A stretch of 64,000 nt of DNA from Alistipes sp. Zagget8 (lineage in GTDB: Bacteria; Bacteroidota; Bacteroidia; Bacteroidales; Rikenellaceae), in assembly GCA_001941065.1 (NCBI GenBank), contig MSHJ01000009.1:1-64000 (forward strand), read 5' to 3'. The position numbers and the translations under genes are program-made. The notes below the pieces were generated by a model, which saw only the letters and a program-made list of their open reading frames with translations, made no database searches and was not told where the DNA came from. Below, in pieces: positions 36,061 to 46,486 of the stretch (its first letter is position 1; each line of letters starts with the position of its first letter).

Positions 36061-38019
36061 ATGAAGATTCCGATCAAACTCCTGTTTACGGCGGTTCTCG
36101 GCCTATGGGCCGGGACCGCCGTCCAGGCAGCCAACCCCGAGGTGCTGGAGTGTCGTCTGCACGTAACCGGCACCGGGGATTTCGCCCTGCACAGCATCTC
36201 GGCCCGAATACTCGGGACAGCCTTCCTGGACGATCCGAAACACCCCGACCTGTTCATGCTCGGCGACAAATATTACAAGAACGAATGTTTCCGTTACAGC
36301 TTCGTCGACCGGGGAGAGGACGGCGTCCCCGTCTTCGAACGCAAAGAGCCGGTGAAGCTGCCCGACGGCGCCCTCACCAAAGTGCGCATCCGTCAACGCG
36401 GAAAACAAATCTATCTCTTCTGGTGCTCCGGCGAAGAGCTGAAATACGCGGAATACGATGCGAAAAAGGCGGCATTCCTCGAAAAAGGCGCTTTGCCCCT
36501 GCCCGAAATGAAATGGAACCCGAAAAACATCACGGTCGAACTGCCGGATGACGGTTCGCTGCGGGTCAATGCATCCTGCACCATCGTATCTTCGACGAAA
36601 GCCCCGGGACACTGGCGTGCGGCCGACTATTTCCCGTACGACGGGACGGGCGTATGGCGGGGGCGTTTCGGTGCGGACGGATTCTTTTCATTCAGTTACC
36701 CGAAATTCCCGGGCGGCAAGGCTTCCGAACCGCTGTTCATCGCCGCCTCCGAAAAAGAGATTTTCGGGTCCTCGAACGGCATCGACGTGATCCGCTACCC
36801 GGGACAGGACGGAATCATCACCGGCTCGTCCTACGGAGGGCTCTATTTCCTGAAACGAAAGGCCGACGGAACCTGTGAGCCCAAACGCCATATCGTGGAT
36901 GAAAAGTTCAACGCGCTGCGCCATCCGACCATTTGGCCGACGCCCGTCGTCTACCCGAACGAACAGGGAGAGTACGTGGACTTGCTGGCGACGGGCGAAG
37001 GCGGGGCCTTCTATTACCGCTTCACGGGAAAATTCACCCCCGACGGACGCCCCGTATATGCCAATCCCGTCACCCTGAAAGAGAAAAACCCGGCCCTGTA
37101 TGCCGGTTCGCTCGTCACCCCGACACTCGTCGATTGGGACGGCGACGGCCAACTGGACATCGTTTGCGGCAATTCTGCGGGACATATCCTCTTTTTCCGC
37201 AACACGGGCACGAACCGGAATCCCTCGTTTCACGCGGGAACCTACCTGAAGGCCGGCGGCGAGGTCATCCACATTCAGCCGGGTTACGGCGAGGATATAC
37301 AGGGACCCGGCGAATCCCGGTGGGGTTATGTCGGCGCCAATGTATTCGACTGGAACAACGACGGGAAACCCGACATCCTGACCAACGATTCACGCGGCAA
37401 ACACACCGTGTTCATGCAGGGCGCTAACGGCCTGGAAGCGGGGAAATCCATCTATCTGAACGATCTCGAACTCCACGGCATGTGGCGCTGCCGTCCGGGC
37501 GTCGGGACGATGTCCGGCAAATACGTCTATTTCACGCTCGACGACCAGGACGAAATCCACCGCTATTTCCGGGAGGACGACTACAACCTCACCGACGGCG
37601 GCAAGATGAAGCTGACCGACGGTTCGTCCATCAAGGCCAACTGGCTCGAAGCCGGCGGCAAGGGACGCCTGCGGTTCGAGGTCGTGGACTGGGACGGCGA
37701 CGGAGTCAAGGACCTGCTGCTGGCGACCAACATGCACCACATGATTCCGGATACGGTCCGGGGTATTCCCTGGAGCCATCCCAAACCGCTCCGAGGCGCC
37801 ACGCTGCTGTTCCTGCGCAATGCGGGCACGGAAGCGGACCCGGTCTTCGAATTCCCGAAACAACTGAAATACAAGGGAGAACTCGTGCGTTTCGGCCACC
37901 ACGGATGCGGAGCCTCCACCGGCATGATCGGTAAAATCACGGACGGACTGCCCAACGTGGTCGTCGGCGACGAACGCGGAAGCCTTTATCTCCTGGAACG
38001 TGAATATTTAACCTGGTAG
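36061..38019 (+). CDS. secreted FG-GAP/VCBS-repeat beta-propeller protein (paralogue 2)
   Basis: 652 aa. Signal peptide MKIPIKLLFTAVLGLWAGTAVQA. A long N-terminal part without repeats, then calcium-binding repeats DWDGDGQLDIVCG (near 358), DWNNDGKPDILTN (near 430) and DWDGDGVKDLLLA (near 543), with FFRNTGTNRNPSF, FLRNAGTEADPVF and GPGESRWGYVGANVFDWN. The last has a direct counterpart in the paralogues at 19832 and 54567 (WGYTVLSVADWD, WGYLCPTVCDWN). Enzyme activity cannot be assigned; a carbohydrate-active or glycan-binding propeller is plausible from context. Confidence 0.8.
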   Translation: MKIPIKLLFTAVLGLWAGTAVQAANPEVLECRLHVTGTGDFALHSISARILGTAFLDDPKHPDLFMLGDKYYKNECFRYSFVDRGEDGVPVFERKEPVKLPDGALTKVRIRQRGKQIYLFWCSGEELKYAEYDAKKAAFLEKGALPLPEMKWNPKNITVELPDDGSLRVNASCTIVSSTKAPGHWRAADYFPYDGTGVWRGRFGADGFFSFSYPKFPGGKASEPLFIAASEKEIFGSSNGIDVIRYPGQDGIITGSSYGGLYFLKRKADGTCEPKRHIVDEKFNALRHPTIWPTPVVYPNEQGEYVDLLATGEGGAFYYRFTGKFTPDGRPVYANPVTLKEKNPALYAGSLVTPTLVDWDGDGQLDIVCGNSAGHILFFRNTGTNRNPSFHAGTYLKAGGEVIHIQPGYGEDIQGPGESRWGYVGANVFDWNNDGKPDILTNDSRGKHTVFMQGANGLEAGKSIYLNDLELHGMWRCRPGVGTMSGKYVYFTLDDQDEIHRYFREDDYNLTDGGKMKLTDGSSIKANWLEAGGKGRLRFEVVDWDGDGVKDLLLATNMHHMIPDTVRGIPWSHPKPLRGATLLFLRNAGTEADPVFEFPKQLKYKGELVRFGHHGCGASTGMIGKITDGLPNVVVGDERGSLYLLEREYLTW

Positions 38020-38097
38020 AATCAGTTTACGGGCGGTGTCGCAAACGGTTCCGCCACCGGAAAACGGGACAAGTAATTCCGCAGTAACCGAACAAAC

Positions 38098-39747
38098 ATG
38101 AAAAAACGCAATATCAAACTGATTGCTCTTTTTGCGCTGACAATCCTTTTCGCAGGCTCTTCGGCGGCAGCGCAGCAAACGCCTGCCGCCGACAGGGTCG
38201 CCATGTACACGTTCAGCGACAAATTGCCCGAACAGCTGCAGCAGCTCGTCGGGAATCCGCTCCTGCACCGTTATGCCGAAACGCGGAACAAACTTTCGTC
38301 GGGCAAATATCGCCCGCTCTACCATTTTTCCGCTCCGGAAGGGCGGCTGAACGACCCCAACGGACTCTGCTACTGGGACGGCAACTGGCATCTTTTCTAC
38401 CAGGCCTATCCGATCGAGAACCCGATCGCCCACTGGGGTCACGCCTACAGTCCCGACCTGATCCACTGGAAAGACCTTCCGATCGCCATCGCCCCTTCCA
38501 TCGAAGAACGGGTATATTCCGGTTCGACGCTGATTCAGGGCGACAGCGTCATCGCCATGTACCGGGGTGTCGGGCAGGGGGAAATGGTCGCCGTCTCGCG
38601 CGACCCCCTGCTGCTGAACTGGCGCAAACCGGCAGCCAATCCCGTCATTCCGGATCCCGATCCCGAAAAAGAACAGCCGGTCTTCGCCCGGGGCGGCGAT
38701 CCGTTCCTGTGGCGCTGCGACAACTACTATTATGCCGTCTTAGGCGGCTATTCGGACTCCGGGCCCGGCGGCAAGCGCGTGTTTGCCGAATACCTCTACC
38801 GGTCGTCCGACCTTCTCCGCTGGGAGTACCTCCATCCGTTCATCGATGCCAATCCTTATGCTTTCGTGGGCGACGACGGAGCCTGCCCCTATTTTTATCC
38901 CATCGGCAGCGAAGGCAAATACATCCTTTTTTATTTCAGCCACAAAAGCGGCGGCAAATACCTGATCGGCGACTACGACACCCGGCGCCAGAAATTCATC
39001 GTCACGGACGGCGGAAATTTCAATCACGGGCCCGCCAAAGGAGGAGGCATACATGCACCGTCGGCCTATCCGGACGGAAAAGGGGGCATCGTCGTCCTGT
39101 TCAACACGAATCCGGGATTCCCCCGCAAGGACGATTTCTCGGAGACGATGACCCTTCCGCGCCTGCTGACCTGGGAAAAGGGCGCCCTGCACGTCCGTCC
39201 CTGGGACGCCGTGGAATCGCTGCGCCGCGACCATGTCCGGCTGGAACATATCGCCGTGCCGGCCAATCAGGAAATCGTATTGGACAAAATAACGGGTGAC
39301 GCCCTGGAAATTTCGATGGAAATCGACCTCGGAAAAACCAAGACCTTCGAACTGTCGGTCCTCCGCTCCCCGGACAGGCAGGAATACACCCGGATTCTTT
39401 TCCAGCGGGACATGGGAAAACCGACCCGGGAATACGAAAACCATACGCCCACCAGTACCGTCACGATAGACAATACCTATGGTTCCCGTTCACCCCTTTT
39501 CACGCCCCGGCCTCCGGAAACGGCCGAATTGCCGTTCGCCAAAGGAGAAAAACTGAAACTGCGGGTATTCATCGATCGCAGCATCGTCGAAGTCTTCGTC
39601 AACGACCGGCAAAGCGTCACGCTGCGCACCTATCCCGAACGGGACGACAGCCGGGGAATATCGGTCCGCGCCGCAGGCAACAGTGCCGAAATAGGTTCGC
39701 TCGACGCCTGGCGGATGGAAAGTATCTGGACCGATACGCCCCGGTAG
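38098..39747 (+). CDS. GH32-family-like glycoside hydrolase with altered catalytic motifs
   Basis: 549 aa. Signal peptide MKKRNIKLIALFALTILFAGSSAAAQ. Five-bladed propeller of GH32: HFSAPEGRLNDPNGLCYWDG keeps the nucleophile Asp (near 84), then WGHAYSPDLIHWKDLPIAI and YSGSTL. The usual RDP motif reads GGDPFLW (near 199), with Gly for Arg. The ECP motif reads DDGACPYF (near 260), without the acid/base Glu. A C-terminal beta-sandwich follows (LRVFIDRSIVEVFVNDRQSVT). GH32 enzymes cleave fructofuranosides; these changes suggest another substrate or mechanism. It ends the second cluster. Confidence 0.8.
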   Translation: MKKRNIKLIALFALTILFAGSSAAAQQTPAADRVAMYTFSDKLPEQLQQLVGNPLLHRYAETRNKLSSGKYRPLYHFSAPEGRLNDPNGLCYWDGNWHLFYQAYPIENPIAHWGHAYSPDLIHWKDLPIAIAPSIEERVYSGSTLIQGDSVIAMYRGVGQGEMVAVSRDPLLLNWRKPAANPVIPDPDPEKEQPVFARGGDPFLWRCDNYYYAVLGGYSDSGPGGKRVFAEYLYRSSDLLRWEYLHPFIDANPYAFVGDDGACPYFYPIGSEGKYILFYFSHKSGGKYLIGDYDTRRQKFIVTDGGNFNHGPAKGGGIHAPSAYPDGKGGIVVLFNTNPGFPRKDDFSETMTLPRLLTWEKGALHVRPWDAVESLRRDHVRLEHIAVPANQEIVLDKITGDALEISMEIDLGKTKTFELSVLRSPDRQEYTRILFQRDMGKPTREYENHTPTSTVTIDNTYGSRSPLFTPRPPETAELPFAKGEKLKLRVFIDRSIVEVFVNDRQSVTLRTYPERDDSRGISVRAAGNSAEIGSLDAWRMESIWTDTPR

Positions 39748-39801
39748 GCACGAATGTCCGTCGGTGAAACACGAATGCCGCAATCTGCCGACGGTCTTCC
39801 A

Positions 39802-39828
39802 ACTCACGAAACTCACAAATCTCACAAA
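39802..39828 (+). repeat. three tandem 9-bp repeats in the fucI leader
   Basis: ACTCACGAA, ACTCACAAA and TCTCACAAA follow each other directly in the 110-bp gap before fucI. An inverted repeat CCGTCGG/CCGACGG (39758-39794) lies just upstream, and TTAAAACGTACAA (39843-39855), half like the LacI site, just downstream. Confidence 0.55.
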
Positions 39829-39857
39829 AAACAAATAAAATCTTAAAACGTACAATC

Positions 39858-41633
39858 ATGAAAAATTCACATCCCAGAATCGGTATCCGTCCGATCATCG
39901 ACGGCCGCCGCGGCGGTATCCGCGAATCCCTCGAAGAGATGACCATGGGCATGGCCCAAAGCGTCGCGAAACTCTATGCCGAGAAGCTGCGCTATGCCGA
40001 CGGCACCCCCGTCGAATGCGTCATCGCCGACCGCACCATCGGCGGCGTGGAGGAGGCCGCCATGGCCGCCGCGAAATTCGCCGCGAACAACGTCGGGGCC
40101 GTCCTCTCGGTGACGCCCTGCTGGTGCTACGGCTCCGAAACCATCGATATGGACCCGCTGATGCCCAAAGCCATCTGGGGCTTCAACAAAACCCAGCGTC
40201 CGGGAGCCGTCTACCTCGCCTCGGCGCTGGCCGGCCACAACCAGAAGGGACTGCCCGCATTCGGCATCTACGGCTCCGAGGTGCAGGAGCAGGACGACAA
40301 CAGCATTACGCCCGACGTGGAGGAGAAGCTGCTGCGTTTCGGCCGCGCCGCCGTCGCCGTCATGCAGATGAAGGGTAAATCCTACCTCTCCATCGGTTCG
40401 GTGTCGATGGGAATTGCCGGCTCGACGCCCAATCCCGATTTCTTCCAGGAATACCTGGGCATGCGCAACGAGTATGTCGACTGCTCCGAGATCGCCCGCC
40501 GCATCGAGCTCGGGATCTTCGACCAGGAGGAGTTCAAACGGGCGATGGCCTGGACCGAGAAATACTGCAAGACGCACGAAGGCGAGGACCTGAACCCCGC
40601 ACACCTCCGCTATTCACGCGAGAAAAAAGACGAGGTGTGGGAATATGTCGTCAAGATGACCATCATCTTCCGCGACCTGATGATCGGCAACCCCGTCCTC
40701 ACCGGGATGGGCTTCGAGGAGGAGGCCATGGGCCACAACGCCATAGCCGGCGGTTTCCAGGGACAGCGCCAATGGACCGATTTCCGTCCCGACGGCGATT
40801 TCTCGGAGGCTATCCTCACCACGTCGTTCGACTGGAACGGCATCCGCGAGGCCTTCACCTTCGCCACCGAAAACGACACGCTGAACGGCGTTTCGATGCT
40901 CTTCATGCACCTGCTGACCAACCAGGCGCAGCTCTTCTCCGACGTGCGCTCCTACTGGAGCCCCGAGGCCGTAGAGCGTGCCACGGGTAAAAAACTGACG
41001 GGCAAGGCCGCAAACGGCATCATCCACCTCATCAACTCGGGAAGCAGCGCGCTGGACGCCTCGGGCGCGATGTCCGACGCCGAAGGCAATCCCGTGATGA
41101 AACCCTTCTGGGAGATCACCGAACAGGATGCCGAGCGGTGTCTCGAAGCGACGACCTGGCACCCGGCCGGCCGCGAGTATATGCGCGGCGGCGGTTTCTC
41201 GTCGAAATTCTTCACGCGCGGCGACATGCCGGTCACGATGTGCCGCCTGAACCTGATAAAAGGGCAGGGCCCGGTCCTGCAGATCGCCGAAGGATGGGCC
41301 GTGAACGTCGACCGCGCGATCTTCGAGCACATCGACAAACGCACCGACCCCTCGTGGCCGACGACTTATTTCGCACCCCGGCTTACGGGCAAGGGAGCCT
41401 TCCGAAGCGTCTACAACGTGATGAACAACTGGGGTGCCAACCACGGAGCCATCACCTACGGCCACGTCGGAGCCGACCTCATCACGCTCGCCGCGATGCT
41501 CCGCATTCCGGTCTGCATGCACAACATCGACGAGGAGAAAATCTTCCGACCCTCGGCCTGGGCCGCCTTCGGCTCCGATCCCGAAGGGAGCGATTTCCGC
41601 GCCTGCGACAACTACGGGCCCGTCTATCGCTAA
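39858..41633 (+). CDS. fucI: L-fucose isomerase (also D-arabinose isomerase activity in the family)
   Basis: 591 aa, cytoplasmic. It interconverts L-fucose/L-fuculose, and in known members D-arabinose/D-ribulose. It follows E. coli FucI throughout: [89 protein letters not shown] (metal Glu), [12 protein letters not shown] (metal Asp), [20 protein letters not shown] (metal His). First gene of a nearly gap-free operon to 56579, with susC 34 nt downstream. No fucK or fucA is in the window. A relic of a second copy lies at 25295. Confidence 0.96.
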   Translation: MKNSHPRIGIRPIIDGRRGGIRESLEEMTMGMAQSVAKLYAEKLRYADGTPVECVIADRTIGGVEEAAMAAAKFAANNVGAVLSVTPCWCYGSETIDMDPLMPKAIWGFNKTQRPGAVYLASALAGHNQKGLPAFGIYGSEVQEQDDNSITPDVEEKLLRFGRAAVAVMQMKGKSYLSIGSVSMGIAGSTPNPDFFQEYLGMRNEYVDCSEIARRIELGIFDQEEFKRAMAWTEKYCKTHEGEDLNPAHLRYSREKKDEVWEYVVKMTIIFRDLMIGNPVLTGMGFEEEAMGHNAIAGGFQGQRQWTDFRPDGDFSEAILTTSFDWNGIREAFTFATENDTLNGVSMLFMHLLTNQAQLFSDVRSYWSPEAVERATGKKLTGKAANGIIHLINSGSSALDASGAMSDAEGNPVMKPFWEITEQDAERCLEATTWHPAGREYMRGGGFSSKFFTRGDMPVTMCRLNLIKGQGPVLQIAEGWAVNVDRAIFEHIDKRTDPSWPTTYFAPRLTGKGAFRSVYNVMNNWGANHGAITYGHVGADLITLAAMLRIPVCMHNIDEEKIFRPSAWAAFGSDPEGSDFRACDNYGPVYR

Positions 41634-41667
41634 CGAACCGACAATCCTAACCTACAACCATCGATCC

Positions 41668-44600
41668 ATGAAACGCATACAGATGATATGCCGTGCCGTG
41701 CTGATCCTCCTGCTCTTCGCAGGAGGCAGCCCGACGCCGCTATCGGCACAGGCACCTCGCAAAGTCGAAGGCAAGGTGACCAATCCGGGCAAACAGCCCA
41801 TCGCCGGAGCCGTCGTCCTCGTGAAAGGAACGACGCACGGAACGACCACGCTCGGCGACGGCAGTTACTCCATTCAGGCGTCGGCCCGCGACGTGCTGGT
41901 ATTTTCGCTGCTGGGTTACACCGAACAGGAGGTCGCCGTGAATAACCGCACCCGCATCGATGTCACCCTCGAAGAGTCGGCCAGCGCCATCGACGAGGTC
42001 GTCATCGAAATCGGTTACGGCGGGCAGGCCCGCAAAGACATCACTGGAACGCTGAGCAGCGTGAAGATGGAGGACCTGGTGAAAGCCCCGGTCATGAACT
42101 TCGACCAGGCGCTTCAGGGTCGTCTGGCCGGTGTCTCGGTTTCGTCCTCCGACGGACAGCCCGGAGCCGAGATGGACATCGTCATCCGCGGTGCCAACTC
42201 GCTCACCCAAAGCAACGCACCGCTCTACGTCATCGACGGATTCCCCATCGAGGATTTCTCGAACGCCGCCATCAACTCGGCGGACATCGCCTCGATCACG
42301 GTATTGAAGGATGCCTCGGCAACCGCCATTTACGGAGCCCGCGGCGCCAACGGCGTCATCATCATCGAGACGAAAAAGGGAGTCGAGGGCAAACCCGTCA
42401 TCACCTACTCGGGAACCTACGGATTCCAGACCGTGACCAAGAAAATGGATATGATGGACGCCTACGATTTCGTCACTTACCAGATCGAGCGCCAGCCGTC
42501 GAGCGTCGACACCTACCTGAACAACCTCGACCGCACGCTCGAAGACTACAAGCGCATGGGCCAGGGCATCGACTGGCAGGACAAGCTCTTCCGCAACGCC
42601 GCCATCCACATGCACAACCTCTCGATGACGGGCGGAACGAAGCAGACCAAGTATGCCGTTTCCATTTCGATGGCCGACCAGAAGGGTGTGATTCTCAACT
42701 CGGGGTACGAAAAGTACCAGGGCCGCATCTCGCTGACCCAGCAGCTGAACAAGAACGCCAAAGTGACGGTCAACGCCAGCTACATGGGCGACAAGACCTA
42801 CGGGCAGACCTCGTCGGCCGCCCTGACGACGAGCAATGCCTACGCCTCGTACCTGATGTACCGCACATGGGCCTACCGCCCGGTCATCACCAACGTCAAC
42901 TCGGAAGAGGAGCTCTTCGACGACTATTTCGACGGCAGCAGTTCGTCGACGATGAACCCCATCCTGTCGAGTAAGAACGAAGACAAGGTCACGCGCAAAC
43001 AGACCTTCATCTCCAATGCCAAATTGGATTACAACCTGCACAAGAACCTCCGTCTGAGCATCAGCGGCGGTTACTCACGCTTCCTCACCGAAGCCACCGA
43101 GTTCAACAACTCCAAAACCTACAAGGGTTATCCGACGCTCACCAACTCCAAGGGCGTCAACGGCTCGGTGATGAACACCACCCGGACCGACTGGATGAAC
43201 GAGAACATGCTGACCTACAAGAAGGATTGGAAAAACGGCCGCCACAAATTCAACGCCGTGGCCGGATTCACGCTGCAGGGCACCGACCAGCGGCGCTTCG
43301 GCTATTCGAGCATGCAGATTCCCAACGAGTCGCTGGGCATCAGCGGCATCGACGACGGCCTGCCCAGCTCGATGACGGCGCTGCTCACGGAAAACTACCT
43401 AATGTCGTGGCTCGGGCGTGTCAATTACAGTTTCCGGTCGCGCTACATGTTCACCGTTTCGTTCCGCGCCGACGGATCGTCGAAATTTTCGCCCGACAAC
43501 CGCTGGGGCTATTTCCCCTCGGGAGCCTTCGCCTGGCGTCTGGGCGAGGAGAAATTCATGCGCCGCCTGCGCTTCATCGACGACGCCAAACTGCGCATCA
43601 GCTACGGCGTCACCGGCAACAACCGCATCGGCGACTACTCGGTACACCCGTCGCTGACCCTTTCGGACTACTATTCGTTCAACAACGGACAGCCCTCCGA
43701 CGCCATCGTCACCAGCAGCCTGGGCAATCAGGACCTGATCTGGGAGAGCACCGAACAAATCGACGCCGGCCTGGACCTGCGCCTCTTCAAGAACCGCATC
43801 AGCCTGACGGTCGACTGGTACCAGAAGAAGACCCGCGACCTGCTGCTGAACGCCAATCTGCCTTACAGTTCGGGATACCGCTCGGTCTTCAAGAACATCG
43901 GCAAGGTTCGCAACCGCGGACTGGAGATTTCGCTGAGCACGGTGAACGTCAAGACGCGCCATTTCGAGTGGAGCTCCGATTTCAACATCAGCTTCAACCG
44001 CAGCCGGGTGCTGGCGCTCTCCGAAGGCGAGGAAAACTACCTCTCGAAAATCAGCTTCACGGGTGATTTCAACTCCACCTACCTCTATCTGGCCAAGGTC
44101 GGACAGCCCGTCGCGCAATTCTACGGCGTCGAATGGGCCGGGGTCTACGGCTACGAGGATTTCGATCAGGACGCCGCCGGCAACTACACGCTGAAGAAAG
44201 GCGTCACGACCAACGGCAACGACCGCAATTCCATCCAGCCCGGCGACATCAAGTACGTCGACCAGAACGGCGACGGCGTGGTCAACGACCAGGATATGGT
44301 GGTCATCGGACGCTGCGAACCGATCCATCAGGGCGGATTCAACAACAACTTCACCTACAAGAACCTGAGCCTGAACGTCTTCTTCCAGTGGCGCTACGGC
44401 TCCGACGTGATGAACGCCAACCGCATCATCTTCGAAGGCAACTACGCCAACAAATCCATCAACCAGTACAAGAGTTACGTCGACCGCTGGTCGCCGACGA
44501 ACACCGACAGCAAGAATTTCCGCGTCGGCGGCCGCGGCCCTTCGGGCGTATACAGTTCGCGGACCATCGAGGACGGTTCGTTCCTGCGGCTGAAGACCCT

Positions 44601-44817
44601 TCAGCTGAGTTACACCCTGCCCAAGAAATTCACCCGGAAAATACACCTGAACCAGGTGCAGGTCTTCATCGCCGGGCAGAACCTCTGGACCTGGACCTCC
44701 TATTCGGGCCTCGACCCCGAGGTCTCGACCCGCAATTCGGCCCTGACGCCCAATTTCGACTACTCGGCCTATGCACGCAACCGGATTTACACGGCCGGCA
44801 TCAAGGTCACTTTCTAA
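41668..44817 (+). CDS. SusC/RagA-family TonB-linked transporter (pair 3)
   Basis: 1049 aa from ATG 41668 (signal peptide ending PTPLSAQ). CarboxypepD_reg-like domain (KVEGKVTNPGKQPIAGAVVLVKG), IDEVVIEIGYGGQARKD near the Ton box, plug (ALQGRLAGVSVSSSDGQPG, VIRGANSLTQSNAPLYVIDG, VLKDASATAIYGARGANGVIIIETK) and barrel ending YTAGIKVTF. Of the window's three SusCs this one is the partner of the intact fucI. susD follows after 19 nt. Confidence 0.95.
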   Translation: MKRIQMICRAVLILLLFAGGSPTPLSAQAPRKVEGKVTNPGKQPIAGAVVLVKGTTHGTTTLGDGSYSIQASARDVLVFSLLGYTEQEVAVNNRTRIDVTLEESASAIDEVVIEIGYGGQARKDITGTLSSVKMEDLVKAPVMNFDQALQGRLAGVSVSSSDGQPGAEMDIVIRGANSLTQSNAPLYVIDGFPIEDFSNAAINSADIASITVLKDASATAIYGARGANGVIIIETKKGVEGKPVITYSGTYGFQTVTKKMDMMDAYDFVTYQIERQPSSVDTYLNNLDRTLEDYKRMGQGIDWQDKLFRNAAIHMHNLSMTGGTKQTKYAVSISMADQKGVILNSGYEKYQGRISLTQQLNKNAKVTVNASYMGDKTYGQTSSAALTTSNAYASYLMYRTWAYRPVITNVNSEEELFDDYFDGSSSSTMNPILSSKNEDKVTRKQTFISNAKLDYNLHKNLRLSISGGYSRFLTEATEFNNSKTYKGYPTLTNSKGVNGSVMNTTRTDWMNENMLTYKKDWKNGRHKFNAVAGFTLQGTDQRRFGYSSMQIPNESLGISGIDDGLPSSMTALLTENYLMSWLGRVNYSFRSRYMFTVSFRADGSSKFSPDNRWGYFPSGAFAWRLGEEKFMRRLRFIDDAKLRISYGVTGNNRIGDYSVHPSLTLSDYYSFNNGQPSDAIVTSSLGNQDLIWESTEQIDAGLDLRLFKNRISLTVDWYQKKTRDLLLNANLPYSSGYRSVFKNIGKVRNRGLEISLSTVNVKTRHFEWSSDFNISFNRSRVLALSEGEENYLSKISFTGDFNSTYLYLAKVGQPVAQFYGVEWAGVYGYEDFDQDAAGNYTLKKGVTTNGNDRNSIQPGDIKYVDQNGDGVVNDQDMVVIGRCEPIHQGGFNNNFTYKNLSLNVFFQWRYGSDVMNANRIIFEGNYANKSINQYKSYVDRWSPTNTDSKNFRVGGRGPSGVYSSRTIEDGSFLRLKTLQLSYTLPKKFTRKIHLNQVQVFIAGQNLWTWTSYSGLDPEVSTRNSALTPNFDYSAYARNRIYTAGIKVTF

Positions 44818-44836
44818 CCTAACGGAGCCTACGAAT

Positions 44837-46465
44837 ATGAAAAAAATAACCATTATATCAAGTCTCTGCGCGCTCTTCCTGGCTTCGTGCAGCCTGCTGG
44901 ACACCGAGCCGCAGGATTTCGTCACCCCATCGAATTACTACAACAACGAAACCGAGATGAACACGGCGCTCAACGGGGTCTACGCCACGCTGGCCAACTC
45001 GACGCTCTACGGCGGCAATATGCTGGGACGTATGGGACTGTCGGCCGACATCGGTTACGAAAGTTACGCCTCGGATTTCGGTTCGGTGGGCGACTACGAC
45101 GTTTCTCCCGCCGACGCGAAGGTCCTCACCTTCTGGCGCGACCTCTACGACGGCATCGGCCGGGCTAACATGCTCATCAAATACATCGACAAACCGCAGC
45201 TCGACGAGACCACCCGCAACAACATCTACGGGCAGGCGCTCTTCCTGCGGGCCTACTACCATTTCATGCTGGTCGTCCGGTTCCACAACATCCCGCTGAT
45301 TCTCTCGGTCCCCGAAGACGGCAACCGCGAAAGCGTGCAGACGCCGCAGAGCAGCACGCGCGATGTCTACCTGCAGATTATCAGGGACATGGAGGAAGCG
45401 GCTCCGCTGGTCCGCACGGCCGCCGAGCTGCAGTCGCCGGGCCGTGTCAGCCAGTCGACCGTCTACGGGATGCTGGCACGCGTGGCCCTCTACATGGCGG
45501 GCTACCCCGTGAAGGAGCCGGGCATGTACGCCAAGGCCAGGGAGTACGCCCAGAAGGTCATCGACACGGGAAGCCACGCGCTGAACGCCTCCTATGAGCA
45601 GGTCTTCGTCAACTACATCCAAGACAAGTACGACGTGGGCGAAAGCCTCTTCGAAGTGGAGTTCTGGGGCACGAACGAGGGGACCTACACCACGACGGCC
45701 GGGATGGTCGGCCGCAACAACGGCATCGGCTGTTCGAGCACGAACATCATCGGCGACACCGGGAAATCGGTCGTCGACCTCTACGGTTACTCCATCGGCA
45801 CGATCCGCACGACGCCCTATTTCTTCTCGCTCTTCGAGACCGGCGACCTGCGGCGCGACTGGACCATCGCCCCCTTCACCTACAACACCACGACGGGCAC
45901 CAAGACCGAACTGACGAGTTCCTACATCTGGACCCGCTATTGCGGCAAATTCCGCCGCGAATACGAGCTCAGCGAACCGCGGTCGACCAACTACACGCCC
46001 ATCAATTTCCCGCTGCTGCGCTACTCCGACATCCTGCTGATCTGGGCCGAAGGCGTCGCCGCCGACCCCGACAACCACAGCGCCGACGACCTGAAGCAGG
46101 CTTACGAATACGTCAACCAAATCCGCCGCCGCGGCTTCGGAAAGGACATCAACACGCCGGATACGGGCGTCGACCTCGAAACGGGCGACAAGAACTACCT
46201 GCTGGAAGCCATCAAGGACGAACGTCCGCGCGAACTGGGCTTCGAACTGCTCCGCAAGGACGACATCGTGCGCTGGGGCGAATTCTACGACCGGATGCGC
46301 TACGCCCGCAGCCTCGCGGCAGCCATTCCCGACAGTTATACCTCTTCGTACTACGTAAGCGCCCGGCGCACCTACAACAGCGTCAACCGGCGCGACGAAA
46401 TCTGGCCGATCCCCACCTATGAACTGGGTGTCAACCGCGCACTGGTGCAGAATCCCGGATGGTAA
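44837..46465 (+). CDS. SusD/RagB-family glycan-binding lipoprotein (pair 3)
   Basis: 542 aa from ATG 44837. Lipobox CALFLASC near residue 15. SusD features: TPSNYYNNETEMNTALNGVYATL at the N-terminus, QALFLRAYYHFMLVVRFHNIPLI, FPLLRYSDILLIWAEGVA, YVNQIRRRGFGKD and DERPRELGFELLRKDDIVRWGEF. It is the surface lid of the preceding SusC. Confidence 0.94.
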   Translation: MKKITIISSLCALFLASCSLLDTEPQDFVTPSNYYNNETEMNTALNGVYATLANSTLYGGNMLGRMGLSADIGYESYASDFGSVGDYDVSPADAKVLTFWRDLYDGIGRANMLIKYIDKPQLDETTRNNIYGQALFLRAYYHFMLVVRFHNIPLILSVPEDGNRESVQTPQSSTRDVYLQIIRDMEEAAPLVRTAAELQSPGRVSQSTVYGMLARVALYMAGYPVKEPGMYAKAREYAQKVIDTGSHALNASYEQVFVNYIQDKYDVGESLFEVEFWGTNEGTYTTTAGMVGRNNGIGCSSTNIIGDTGKSVVDLYGYSIGTIRTTPYFFSLFETGDLRRDWTIAPFTYNTTTGTKTELTSSYIWTRYCGKFRREYELSEPRSTNYTPINFPLLRYSDILLIWAEGVAADPDNHSADDLKQAYEYVNQIRRRGFGKDINTPDTGVDLETGDKNYLLEAIKDERPRELGFELLRKDDIVRWGEFYDRMRYARSLAAAIPDSYTSSYYVSARRTYNSVNRRDEIWPIPTYELGVNRALVQNPGW

Positions 46466-46486
46466 GGTACAAACGATCAAACGATT

